A DNA stretch of 64,000 bases, from assembly GCF_000478195.2 (NCBI RefSeq), contig NZ_AUZM01000007.1, positions 62,001-126,000 of the forward strand, given 5' to 3'. The notes beneath the pieces were generated by a model that was given only the letters and a program-made list of their open reading frames with translations, searched no databases and was not told the DNA's origin. Made by a program: the position numbers and the translations under genes. This stretch comes from Lyngbya aestuarii BL J (GTDB lineage: Bacteria; Cyanobacteriota; Cyanobacteriia; Cyanobacteriales; Microcoleaceae). This document shows positions 9,125-18,900 of this stretch, piece by piece (positions within the stretch are counted from its first letter, which is position 1; each line of letters begins with the position of its first letter).

Positions 9125-10852
9125 ATGACTAAAATTTTAATCATAGAAGACGAAGAAATGATTAGAGCTAATATTAAAGAGTTACTCGAAGTAGAAGACT
9201 TTGAGGTTTGGGAAGCTGAACATGGAGAAATCGGTATTCATCTGGCTCAAACTCACGAACCGGATTTGATTTTATGTGATGTAATGATGCCTATCCTAGA
9301 TGGATATGAGGTTTTAGAACAATTGCGTTGTCATCCGTCAACAGCCACAATTCCCTTTATATTTATGACGGCTTTATCAGATCGAACTAATATCCGCAAA
9401 GGGATGGAACTTGGTGCTGATGATTATATTAGCAAGCCCTGTACCTCTACTGAACTTTTAAAAGCCATTACGGTGCGGCTTGAAAAAAATTCTAGAGTTA
9501 AACAATATTATCAAAATCAAGTCCAGAAAGTTCAAGAAGAATTTAAGAAACTCATCTACATTGATCCGATCACAAATTTACCTAATCGTTTAGCACTCAG
9601 AGAACAATTTGAGGAAGTTAAAGCCAAAATTACTTCAGAAAAAACCCAATTAATTCCAGTTATTTCAGTCAATATAGATCGATTCAGACGAATCAATCAA
9701 GCCTGGGGATCTGATTCTACAAATTGTCTTCTCAAGGCGGTCGGAGAACGAATGAAAAATCAGTTCTGTTCAAAGGCAAAAATTTCTCACTTAGATGAAG
9801 AAAAATTTATTCTTATCTTAGAAGTCCAGGAGGAGGAAAATACTGTTTTTAAAATTGCTAAAAATATCTTAAAAAACTTGTCTTTACCCTATTTTATCTA
9901 CGACCAAGAAATTTTGATCACCTTTAGTCTTGGTATTGCTTTTTATTCTCGGGATGGAGATGAAATTGATGATCTCCTCCATTGTAGTCAAATTGCAGTC
10001 GATTATGCCTATAAACAGGGCGGAAATCGCTATGAGTGTTATCAGGAAATATGGACAACCAAAGATGATGATCAAATTGCTTTAGAAAATGACCTGAGAC
10101 GAGCATTAGAACAAAATGAATTTCAGCTCTATTATCAGCCTAAAGTAAATCTGAAAACAGGTAAAATCATCGGTGCAGAAGCTTTGATTCGGTGGATACA
10201 TAGCAAACGAGGATTTGTTTCTCCGGCGGTTTTTATTCCCTTAGCTGAGGAAATAGGCTTAATTGAACCGATAGGAGAATGGGTGCTGAGAACGGCTTGT
10301 AGACAAACCAAAACCTGGCATAAACTTGGCTTAGAAATGCTCCAAATTGCTGTAAATTTATCTGGGCGTCAGTTCTATCTTCCCGATATTCGCCAAAGAG
10401 TTTTAGAAATTTTATTAGCTGAAGGTTTACCCTCTTGTTGTTTGGAGTTAGAATTAACTGAAAGTTTTTTAGTCGAGCATGAAGACAGTTCCATTCAAAA
10501 ACTCAATCAACTTAAAGGGCTAGGATTGCAAATTGCAATTGATGACTTTGGAACCGGATATTCTTCTCTCAGCTACTTACAACAATTTCCCTTTGATGTG
10601 TTGAAATTGGATCGGTGTTTTATCCAAAATATTGATCAAAATCCCAAAAATAAAATTATCGTTGAAGCGGTGATCAAAATGGCTCATCAGCTTAATTTAA
10701 AAGTGGTTGCAGAAGGAGTAGAAACAACTGCCGAACTTAATGTATTGCAACAATATCAGTGTGATATTATTCAAGGTTATTTATTTAGTCGTCCTATACC
10801 TGCTCAGGAGTTTCAAGCTTTAGTAGAAAGCAATAAAAGCTTAACTCTATAA
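9125..10852 (+). CDS. REC-(degenerate GGDEF)-EAL response regulator, predicted c-di-GMP phosphodiesterase
   Basis: ATG codons at 9104 and 9125 are both open. The second starts MTKILIIEDEEMI, the same way as the downstream paralogues, and gives 575 residues. REC is at 1-120 with the phosphorylatable Asp in LILCDVMMP. The GGDEF domain (about 145-310) is degenerate: the signature reads HLDEEKF, and the GD of the upstream loop is also lost. EAL (about 330-570) looks intact: EALIRW, NLSGRQ, ELTES, DDFGTGYSS, LKLDR and VAEGVET all keep their metal-binding and catalytic residues. I infer a phosphorylation-controlled phosphodiesterase. The gene is 77 bases after the small kinase and 37 bases before a second REC-GGDEF-EAL gene, so co-transcription is likely. 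Confidence 0.93.
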   Translation: MTKILIIEDEEMIRANIKELLEVEDFEVWEAEHGEIGIHLAQTHEPDLILCDVMMPILDGYEVLEQLRCHPSTATIPFIFMTALSDRTNIRKGMELGADDYISKPCTSTELLKAITVRLEKNSRVKQYYQNQVQKVQEEFKKLIYIDPITNLPNRLALREQFEEVKAKITSEKTQLIPVISVNIDRFRRINQAWGSDSTNCLLKAVGERMKNQFCSKAKISHLDEEKFILILEVQEEENTVFKIAKNILKNLSLPYFIYDQEILITFSLGIAFYSRDGDEIDDLLHCSQIAVDYAYKQGGNRYECYQEIWTTKDDDQIALENDLRRALEQNEFQLYYQPKVNLKTGKIIGAEALIRWIHSKRGFVSPAVFIPLAEEIGLIEPIGEWVLRTACRQTKTWHKLGLEMLQIAVNLSGRQFYLPDIRQRVLEILLAEGLPSCCLELELTESFLVEHEDSSIQKLNQLKGLGLQIAIDDFGTGYSSLSYLQQFPFDVLKLDRCFIQNIDQNPKNKIIVEAVIKMAHQLNLKVVAEGVETTAELNVLQQYQCDIIQGYLFSRPIPAQEFQALVESNKSLTL

Positions 10853-10889
10853 TCAAAATCATGCTTAAACTTTCAAGGAAGCTAACAAA

Positions 10890-12560
10890 ATGACTAAAGT
10901 TTTAATTATAGAAGATGAAGATTCAATTCGAGAAAATATTGCCGAACTTTTAGAGATTGAAGAATTTGAAGTTGAGACAGCGATTAACGGAATTCAAGGA
11001 TTACAACAGGCAAAAAAGAGCATTCCTGACTTGATTTTATGTGATGTAATGATGCCAAAACTTGATGGCTATGAAGTCTTAACAGAATTAAGAAAACAGC
11101 CAGAAACGGCTAATATTCCCTTTATTTTCCTCACGGCTAAAGGCGAACGAAGCGATTTACGACAGGGGATGAATTTGGGTGCAGATGATTATCTCACGAA
11201 ACCTTGTAGCAGTAAAGAATTGTTAGAAGCAATTGTCGCCAGACTGCAACGAACCGCTCAACAACAAGAACAAATTAAACAATTAGAACGTTATGATCAA
11301 CTCACAGGTTTACTTAACCTCCAGGCTTTAGAAACCGAAGGTTATTTACAACAAGCGATCGCCAAACGAGACAAACAGAAAAATCTAGTTCCGTTTTTAT
11401 TACTCGGATTAGATCGATTTAAACGGGTTAATGAAGCGATTGGTTATCCCAATGGAGATTTAATTCTTCAACAGTTAGCCCAACGATTAAATCAGTTTAT
11501 TCAATCCATCGAAGGCACTATAATTGCTCGTTTAAATGGGGATGAATTTGGGATAATTTTACCCCCAGTCGCTCAGACTTCTGAAGTTGAAGATCTGACT
11601 CAATCTTTACTCAATTTAGTTAGTGAACCTTTTAATATTAATGGAAAACGGATTCCTGTTACCACAACAATTGGAGTTGCTTTTTATCCTTATGCTTCCA
11701 CCTTAGAAGAATTACGGCGACAGGCGGGTATTGCGATGGGAGAAGCCAAAAAACTGGGTAGAAACCGCTCTCAAATTTATAGTCGTCCCCTGTTTGGTTT
11801 TGATCGATCTCAACAATTTCAATTAATATCAGATTTCCGTCAAGCTTGGGAACATCAGCAATTAAAAGTTTATTATCAACCGAGAATTGATCTTCGTAGA
11901 CGAAAAATAGTCGGGGTGGGAACTGCTATTTATTGGTATCATCCCCAATTGGGAGTGATTTCTCAAGCTCAAATTTCAGATTTAATGGCTGAATCCGGTT
12001 TAACACTAACCCTGAGTGAATGGATGCTTAAAACCGCAGTTAAACAAGCTCAAATCTGGCAAAATTCCCGACTCTCTTTAGACGTGGCAGTGCCGTTTCC
12101 AGAATCATTATTCACGGATCAAAATATGATTCAAAAACTCATTAATCTTTGTCAAGAATTTGGGAACAATCCATCTAGTTTAGAGTTAGAGATTGATGCT
12201 GATCTGATTGCCCGTGCTAAAAATTTGAATGCGATCGCCGCTCAATTGATCAATATCAAACAAATGAAAATTAAAATAATCATCAGTCAGTTTAATTTAG
12301 AACATACGACGATTAGTTATCTAGGAGAACTCTCTATTGATAGCATCAAACTTGATTCTAGGTTGCTACAAACCCTCTCACCCAAATCAACTGTAATTGA
12401 TCTGATTGCTTCTATTGCTAAACGTTTAAAGCTGAAAGTCATAGCAGATGGAGTCGAAACCGACGAACAACTAATCTTGTTGAAAAAGCAAAAATGTGAT
12501 CAGGCACAACAAGTCTCATTAGTATCAGCTTCAGAGCTTCAGAGTTTATTGAGAAAATGA
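10890..12560 (+). CDS. REC-GGDEF-(degenerate EAL) response regulator, possible diguanylate cyclase
   Basis: The 556-residue protein has a REC domain (1-120, Asp in LILCDVMMP), then GGDEF (about 135-290) with the signature NGDEF and intact surrounding residues (LDRFKRVN, YPNGD). EAL follows (about 305-550) and is clearly decayed: EAL becomes TAI in GVGTAIYWYHP, the NxSxxQ loop is gone, the DDFG motif reads SQFN, and AEGVE is ADGVE. The active-site profile is therefore the reverse of the preceding gene. NGDEF is near-canonical, so cyclase activity is possible but unproven, and the dead EAL could be a c-di-GMP sensor or scaffold. The first five codons repeat those of the preceding paralogue, MTKxLIIEDE, and the leader AAGGAAGCTAACAAA gives a usable ribosome site. 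Confidence 0.92.
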   Translation: MTKVLIIEDEDSIRENIAELLEIEEFEVETAINGIQGLQQAKKSIPDLILCDVMMPKLDGYEVLTELRKQPETANIPFIFLTAKGERSDLRQGMNLGADDYLTKPCSSKELLEAIVARLQRTAQQQEQIKQLERYDQLTGLLNLQALETEGYLQQAIAKRDKQKNLVPFLLLGLDRFKRVNEAIGYPNGDLILQQLAQRLNQFIQSIEGTIIARLNGDEFGIILPPVAQTSEVEDLTQSLLNLVSEPFNINGKRIPVTTTIGVAFYPYASTLEELRRQAGIAMGEAKKLGRNRSQIYSRPLFGFDRSQQFQLISDFRQAWEHQQLKVYYQPRIDLRRRKIVGVGTAIYWYHPQLGVISQAQISDLMAESGLTLTLSEWMLKTAVKQAQIWQNSRLSLDVAVPFPESLFTDQNMIQKLINLCQEFGNNPSSLELEIDADLIARAKNLNAIAAQLINIKQMKIKIIISQFNLEHTTISYLGELSIDSIKLDSRLLQTLSPKSTVIDLIASIAKRLKLKVIADGVETDEQLILLKKQKCDQAQQVSLVSASELQSLLRK

Positions 12561-12668
12561 TCTATTTTATAATTAATTATTATGTACATATAATCTATTT
12601 TTAATCGAAGATCTTATACAATATATACATCTATCAACATTTTATTAAGCCGAGCGCAATGATTAACT

Positions 12669-13787
12669 ATGAGCGAAATTAAAGTTTTAATTGTTGAAGA
12701 TGAACTATTAATTGCTAAAGGATTAGCTCGAAAATTACAAAAGCTAGGATATACAGTGGTTGGTATTGTGTCTTTCGGTGACAAAGCCTTAGAGCAAGTT
12801 AGAGAAACTCAACCCGATTTAGTCTTAATGGATATTGTCATCAAAGGCGAAATGGATGGAATTGAGACCGCAGAAAAAATTAATGAATGCTTCAATATTC
12901 CGGTGATCTATGTCACTGCTTATGCGGATGATAGTACCCTAGAAAGAGCCGAACAAACAGGGTCTTATGGCTATATATTAAAACCCTACAAAGATCGAGA
13001 ACTTCATGCGACTATCAAGCTAGCATTGCGAAAACATCAAACCCAACTCGAGATGCAAAAAAATCTAGCCAATGTGCAGTTAAGCAAAGAAGAAAAATCT
13101 CGACTCCTATCAATAGCTTCTCACGACTTACGAACCCCTTTGTCAGCAATTCAGATGTCGTCTGACCTCTTAGAAAATTATGATCAAAAACTGACAAGCG
13201 AGAAAAAAATAAAACACTTTCAACGCATTAAATCTGCGATCAAAAATATGAATCAGTTACTCGAAGATGTGCTGATGTTGAGTCTCACAGAGTCAGGTAA
13301 AATGGTTTTACAACCTGCACCTTTAAATTTGAAACAGTATGGCTCGGATTTAATCGACAATTTTCAAGTGTTACTCACAGAAAAACATCAGCTAGAATTT
13401 AACTGTAACTGTAATTCTGATCAAGATATAATGTTAGATGAAAAGCTTCTCAATCATATATTAGGAAACTTACTTTCTAATGCGATTAAATATTCTCCCG
13501 AGGGTGGCACCATTCACTTTGATCTAATTCAAGAGTCCCAAAAAGTTATCTTTCGAGTTGGAGATGAAGGGATTGGACTTCCCCCCGAATACAAAGCAAA
13601 ACTCTTTCAAAGCTTTGAACGGGCGGCTAATGTGGGTGATATCAAAGGAACGGGACTGGGTTTGTCCATTGTTAAACAAGCGGTAGACTTACATAGAGGT
13701 GAAATTAGCGTTGAGAGTGAAGTCGGAAAGGGGACAACCTTTACTGTAACGATTCCGGTGCTTGAATCTTCGGAAAATCTGAGTTAA
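12669..13787 (+). CDS. REC-HisKA-HATPase hybrid kinase
   Basis: The 372-residue soluble protein carries a receiver at its N-terminus (about 1-122; Asp in LVLMDIVIKGEMDG, and the conserved Lys in ILKPYKDREL), a short coiled linker, then HisKA with SIASHDLRTPLSA and HATPase with N-box NLLSNAIKYSPEGG and G boxes DEGIGLP and GTGLGLSIVKQAV. This REC-kinase order means that the kinase is probably switched by phosphorylation of its own receiver, as in relay intermediates. The kinase half is very close to that of the protein at 8211-9047. It lies 108 bases downstream of the REC-GGDEF gene and 97 bases upstream of another REC-kinase. Confidence 0.93.
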   Translation: MSEIKVLIVEDELLIAKGLARKLQKLGYTVVGIVSFGDKALEQVRETQPDLVLMDIVIKGEMDGIETAEKINECFNIPVIYVTAYADDSTLERAEQTGSYGYILKPYKDRELHATIKLALRKHQTQLEMQKNLANVQLSKEEKSRLLSIASHDLRTPLSAIQMSSDLLENYDQKLTSEKKIKHFQRIKSAIKNMNQLLEDVLMLSLTESGKMVLQPAPLNLKQYGSDLIDNFQVLLTEKHQLEFNCNCNSDQDIMLDEKLLNHILGNLLSNAIKYSPEGGTIHFDLIQESQKVIFRVGDEGIGLPPEYKAKLFQSFERAANVGDIKGTGLGLSIVKQAVDLHRGEISVESEVGKGTTFTVTIPVLESSENLS

Positions 13788-13884
13788 AGTGTTGATAGAC
13801 TAGAACTCGTAGAAACTTATTCATTCGTTGTCTACAAGTTTTGATTTTACCCTGTATCTTTCTTCTCAAAAAATCTTAAACGTT

Positions 13885-14985
13885 ATGAGTAAAATTTTAG
13901 TCATTGAAGATGAGTTTGCCATTCGAGATAACATTATTGAACTGTTAGAAATTGAAGATTTTGAAGTCTTCAGTGCAGAAAATGGCCGCATTGGATTTCA
14001 ACAAGCCAGCGAACATTTACCGGATTTAATCTTATGTGATGTGATGATGCCTGATCTCGATGGATATGGGGTTTTGAGTGCCTTACGTTCCAACCCAACC
14101 ACTGCAACAATTCCTTTTATTTTCCTCACGGCTAAAGCAGAACATACTGATATACGCCAAGGAATGGGGTTAGGAGCAGATGACTATTTAACCAAACCTT
14201 GCACCGCAGAAGAATTATTAGAGGCAGTCAAAACTCGCCTAAAAAAGCAGGAAATCTTTGAGAAGCAATCTCAACTCAAACTCGATGAATTGCGGCGCAG
14301 TATTACCCATTCTTTACCCCACGAACTGCGAACACCTTTGAATGGAATTTTGGGAAATACCGAATTATTATTGTTAGAGTTAGAAGATCTCGATGTTGAT
14401 GAGATGCGAAAAATGTTGGAAGATATTCGCACTTCTAGCCAACGCCTCAATCGTCTGATTATCAACTTTTTACTCTATGCTGACTTAGAACTAATTTCCG
14501 CGAATAACCAAAGAATTCAAGCTTTACAAAAGAGTTCAGTGAGTTCTGTTGATACGCTCATTTCTGATGCAGCTAAAGAACAAGCCAGACTGTTTAATCG
14601 AGAAACAGATTTACAACTAAAACTGCAAGACTCCCCTGTAAAAATAGCAGCTACCCGACTCGCTAAATTAGTTGAAGAATTGGTGAATAATGCTTTTAAA
14701 TTCTCTGAACCCGGTACACCTGTTTCGGTTAAAACTGAAGTCAAAGATAACAAATTTGTTCTTTTAGTCAGCGACAAAGGACGAGAAATGACACCCGAAG
14801 AAATACAAAAAGTAGGTGCTTATTTACAGTTTGAACGCAAGCTTTATGAACAACAAGGCTCTGGAATGGGTTTGAGTATTGTTAAGCGTTTAGTCGAGTT
14901 ACACGACGGGAAACTCATCATTGAAAGCATACCCAATAAAGAAACAACTGTACGAGTTGAACTGGCGATCGCTGCAAACCTTTGA
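13885..14985 (+). CDS. REC-HisKA-HATPase hybrid kinase, second copy
   Basis: The frame opens at a TTG (13828), but the ATG at 13885 (MSKILVIEDEFA) aligns with the paralogues and gives 366 residues. REC (1-120) carries LILCDVMMP and FLTAKAEHTD and is close to the receivers of the two GGDEF-EAL proteins. HisKA has SITHSLPHELRTPLNG, in which the histidine before ELRTP is the expected phosphoacceptor. HATPase has ELVNNAFKFSEPG and GSGMGLSIVKRLV. The G1 box reads SDKGREM, weaker than the usual DxGxG, so ATP binding may be altered. It ends the plus-strand series, and about 270 bases without a gene follow. Confidence 0.92.
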   Translation: MSKILVIEDEFAIRDNIIELLEIEDFEVFSAENGRIGFQQASEHLPDLILCDVMMPDLDGYGVLSALRSNPTTATIPFIFLTAKAEHTDIRQGMGLGADDYLTKPCTAEELLEAVKTRLKKQEIFEKQSQLKLDELRRSITHSLPHELRTPLNGILGNTELLLLELEDLDVDEMRKMLEDIRTSSQRLNRLIINFLLYADLELISANNQRIQALQKSSVSSVDTLISDAAKEQARLFNRETDLQLKLQDSPVKIAATRLAKLVEELVNNAFKFSEPGTPVSVKTEVKDNKFVLLVSDKGREMTPEEIQKVGAYLQFERKLYEQQGSGMGLSIVKRLVELHDGKLIIESIPNKETTVRVELAIAANL

Positions 14986-15099
14986 AGCTGTTAAGTGGGA
15001 ATGGTTCGAGATGAATTCATTCACCTGATTTTATCTTTGAGTCTTAGAAAGAAAACAATTTATTTATATTGTTTTTAAAATTGATTTCAATTAAAGTTG

Positions 15100-15119
15100 A
15101 TTGTGAACTTTCTGTGAAC
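15100..15119 (+). promoter_or_regulatory. Tandem 11-bp-spaced repeat TGTGAACTT, candidate operator
   Basis: TGTGAACTT occurs at 15100-15108 and again at 15111-15119, exactly 11 bases apart, which puts both copies on the same DNA face. Direct repeats with this spacing are typical of OmpR/PhoB-family regulators. It lies 138 bases upstream of the acidic lipoprotein start. The binding protein is unknown. Confidence 0.4.
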
Positions 15120-15150
15120 TTATCTTCAAAAACTAGATTTTTGAGGATAA

Positions 15151-15174
15151 TGTGCTAAATTTTGTGCTAGATTT
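15151..15174 (+). repeat. Tandem 12-mer upstream of the acidic lipoprotein gene
   Basis: TGTGCTAAATTT (15151-15162) is followed directly by TGTGCTAGATTT (15163-15174), differing at one base. It sits between the 11-bp direct repeat and the lipoprotein start and could be part of the same control region. Confidence 0.5.
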
Positions 15175-15256
15175 TGTAAATCTGCGATCGCCTTTGAGAA
15201 AGAAACTCTAAATATTGGTGATCCTTTGCTTGACCATATTTAATCAGGAGGTTACG

Positions 15257-15520
15257 ATGACAGACAAAAAAATCACTAAAAAAGCTGTCAGTTTAGCATT
15301 GTTACTCGGTTTGATGAGTCCATTAGCGGGCTGTGAAGTGGGTGGCGAAGGTGGCGAAGGTGGCGAAGACGGAGAAACCACCGAAGAAGTCACCCCAATT
15401 CCTGATGAAGAAGGCGGTGAAGGTGGTGAAGGCGGAGAAGAAGGTGAAGAAGACGATGAAGACGATGAAGACGATGAAGACGATGAAGAAGATGAAGAAG
15501 ATGAAGAAGATGAAGATTAA
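15257..15520 (+). CDS. Acidic repeat lipoprotein
   Basis: The frame is open from 15215, but the ATG at 15257 has AGGAGGT six bases upstream and begins a lipoprotein signal: MTDKKITKK, a hydrophobic core, then the lipobox SPLAGC at about residue 26. The mature part is almost only Gly, Glu and Asp: GGEGGEGG repeats, a TTEEVTPIPDEE spacer, and a C-terminal run of DDE and EDE triplets. It is predicted to be membrane-anchored and highly negative, so cation binding (Ca, Fe or other metals) is a reasonable guess but nothing more. The DNA is a GAA/GAC/GGC microsatellite, so length variation between strains is expected. A PepSY-type membrane protein follows 43 bases downstream, and the pair is probably one transcript. 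Confidence 0.8.
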   Translation: MTDKKITKKAVSLALLLGLMSPLAGCEVGGEGGEGGEDGETTEEVTPIPDEEGGEGGEGGEEGEEDDEDDEDDEDDEEDEEDEEDED

Positions 15521-15563
15521 CAACTTTCTCCTGTCAAAAAAGTCTGTTTAAGAGATCAAAATT

Positions 15564-15857
15564 ATGGCTATCAATGCAACTCTATTGAGAAAATTCCATC
15601 GTTCTTTAGCCCCTATTATGATCTTACCGATTTTGTTAACCGTGATCACAGGTGTTGGTTTTCAAATTGCTGAATTAGGAGGTTTTGAAGATCAATTTCG
15701 CTGGATGATTCGTTGGCATAAAGGTGATTTTGGCTACATTGATTTTCAAAAAAGCTATCCCTTTCTTAATGCAGCAGGTTTGTTGTTTTTAGCCATTACT
15801 GGAATATCGATGTGGTGGAAAATGCGACGGCGAAAAACAGTTTTAGCGAACGATTAA
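15564..15857 (+). CDS. PepSY-associated-type small membrane protein
   Basis: The 97-residue protein has two transmembrane helices: one after LLRKFHRSLAPIMILPILL (about 17-33) and one at FLNAAGLLFLAITGISMWW (about 68-86), ending in the basic tail KMRRRKTVLAND. The 'RKFHR...TG...WMIRWHKG' arrangement and the final 'GISMWWKMRRR' recall the membrane helices of PepSY_TM and heme-binding reductase-like proteins. The histidines in the helices could bind heme, but that is inference. It is the likely membrane partner of the acidic lipoprotein just upstream. Confidence 0.75.
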   Translation: MAINATLLRKFHRSLAPIMILPILLTVITGVGFQIAELGGFEDQFRWMIRWHKGDFGYIDFQKSYPFLNAAGLLFLAITGISMWWKMRRRKTVLAND

Positions 15858-15931
15858 TCTGAAGTTATTCTGTCGGATGGGTTGGCATAGCGTCACCCAT
15901 CACCAGTTAAATCCGAAGTTTTTTGAAGGAA

Positions 15932-18900
15932 TTAATATCGCTGACTATACTGCAATTCTTTAAAAGTCAGAGAAAATGTTGTCCCCTGATCTCGACTTAA
16001 TTCTATCTCACCTTCAAGTTGATTAATTAATGTACAAACCAATTCCATCCCTAAAGAATCAACCTGACGAAAATCAATGTTTTGAGGAAAACCAATGCCA
16101 TTATCACGAACGGTTAAAGTCACAAGATGATTTGAGGTTTGATCAAATTTCACCCAAATCTTACCGGAACGATGATCAGGAAAAGCGTGTTTAAAAGCAT
16201 TAGAAACCAACTCATTTATAATTAAACCACAGGGATGAGCCGTTTCCAAGTTTAAAGCTATCCTCTCCACATCAAGTTCTAACTCAATTAATTGTGAATT
16301 AAAATCATAGGATTCCCTAAGTTGAGTCACGAGATCGTGAATATAATCTCCAAAATCAATTTTATCTAATCCTGTTGATTCATAAAGCTTTTCGTGAATT
16401 AACGCCATTGACTGTATGCGTCTTTGACTTTCTTGAAGAATTTTAATCACTTCGGGATTTTCTGTGTAGTCGGTTTGAAACTCCAGAATATTAGAAACAA
16501 CTAACAAATTATTTTTAACGCGATGGTGAATTTCTTTGAGTAAAACTTCTTTTTGTTGGAGAGAAGTCTTAAGCTGACTCTCGGTTTCGTTCCGTTCAAT
16601 CGCTGTGGCTAAAATATGGGCAACACTTTGGATAAAATAAACATCATCTTGGGTAAAAACCCGTTGTTGACGGGTATAAGCACTCAAAACACCAAAACAA
16701 GTTGTCCGACTCTCAATCGCAATACTCAACCCATACAGATTAGAATTACTATCCCTCTGAGGAAAAGAAATCGCCTGTTCAACTAAATCGATATTGAGAT
16801 TTTCTGATGTTGTCTGGTTTGAAACGTCTGAGGGGTTGAGTTGATCATTATTGGGCTGTATTTCTGTAAATAATTTCAGTAAACTTGGATCTTGAATGGG
16901 AACATTTAGCACCTGAGCCGACTCAACACGAAGACAACGAGAAACTCGAACGATCACCTGTTGAATTAGCTGATTGTAATCCATTCCTGAAAGTGCTTTT
17001 TGTCCGAGATCGGCAATAATCGCCTGTTGATCAGCTTTTGCTGCAATTTGATCTTGAACTTGCTGACGTTGCTGAATTTCATGGCGTAGTTTTTCATTGG
17101 TTTGTTGGAGTTGGGCGGTACGCTGTTCAACCATCACCTCTAAGTGTTGATTAAGCTGTTGCAGTTCTGTCTCGATTTGCTTACGTTCGCTAATATCCGT
17201 CAACGTTCCCACAAAACCCTTGACGATACCCCAATCATCAAAATCAGGAATAATCTGTGCAAATACCCAAGTGATCATCCCATCGGAACGATTAATTTTA
17301 TATTCCAACTCAAGCGGTTGATAGTGGTTGCGAGTCATTATCCAAGCATCCTCAACGTATTGGCGATCACTCGGATGTACCATCAACATCCAATGCTGTC
17401 CCATAAACTCCCGAAAAGGTTGTCCGACAATTTCGCTGGTGCGTTCGTTCACATAGAGATAATGACCTGCAATATCAGTGCGAAAAATCCCCACCGGAGA
17501 GATATCCGCCAACGTCGCCAACTGTCCCTCACGTTCTTGTAACGCCTTCTCAACTCGTCTGCGTTCGGTAACATCTTCGGCTAAACCGACAATTCGATAG
17601 ACTATTCCTGACTCATTTTCGACGGGAAAACTGCGGGTTAAAATCCAGCGAATTTCTCCATCTGAGCGAATAATCCGAAATTCTTGATCAAAGTTTCCTT
17701 GAGAAAATTCTGCTAACAGCGTGTCTTCAATGTGTTTTTGATCCTCGGGATGAATCATCTCGATCCACAACCGGGGATTTTCATACAAACTCACCGGAGA
17801 CATTCCCCAAATCTGTTCAAAGGCGGGACTCACATAAAGCAGTTCAAACGCATCCAGTGACCAAATAAAAAAGACTTCCCGAATACTTTCAGCTAACTGA
17901 CGAAACTTTTGTTCACTGTCGCGGAGTTGTTGGGCTGCGAGTTCTCGTTCCTGTAATACTTGTCTGAGATTCGTATTAACTTTCTGAAGTTCGTTAGTGC
18001 GTTCAACAACACGAGATTCAAGAACGTTTGTTAGTTGTTGTAGGGCTTGTTCTGCTCGTTTGCGTTCGGTAATATCTTGAGCTACCCAAACCACACTATT
18101 ATCAGATAAGGGGGAAATCTTTGCACTAAACCAAAATATCCCGTCTGGGGTGTTTAAGTTATACTCAAAACTCACCACTTCTTGAGACTTTAGCGCTTGT
18201 CGTATTGGATGAATGAAACGTTCGCTCAGAGAGTTTTGAGAAAATTGTCGGATTGTTTCTGTAATAATCTCAGGATTCGTCGGACAAAATTTGTTTTGTG
18301 GTATATCTTGAATTTCTACTGTGTTTTCTAGCAGATGAACGATTAAAATAAAATCGGTCAAAGCCGCGATAAAAGCTCGGATTTCTTGTTGGGAAGATCG
18401 CAGTTTCTGATCGATGCGTTGGATGAGTTGACGTTGATTAATCGCTTGTTGGATGCGTTGATTTGCGGTGTTGAGTTGGGTTTTGTATTCAGCGAGTTCA
18501 CGTTTTAGCTCGTTTTCAGGACGGTTTTCTACACTGGGTTTTTGTTCTGCAACCGATAACATTCCGGTTTCTGTGGGGTTGGGGCAATTAATCGGTTTGA
18601 GATGGTGTAAAATACAATTGGCTGTAACAATACCTCGAATTTTGCCTTGAGCGTTTAAAACCGGGAGTTGATCGAGTTGATGGTGTTGTAGAAGGGATAA
18701 TATTGTCTGAAGATTATTACTGAGATCATCATCTAAATTTAAACTTATTTTGGGGGGTGTCATCACCTCCGCCACACTCAAACTTGCTAAATTTTTTCCC
18801 GAGGCGATCGCTTGGATAATGTGATGTTCTTCCAAAATCCCCACCCACTGCTCCGCTTCAATCACCAGTATACACCGATGCCGCAACCCGGTATTACCCT

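Noticed and set aside
15323-15551. Frames on either strand across the acidic lipoprotein repeat
   Set aside because: Triplet microsatellites keep all frames open; only the plus frame with the lipobox and strong ribosome site is supported.
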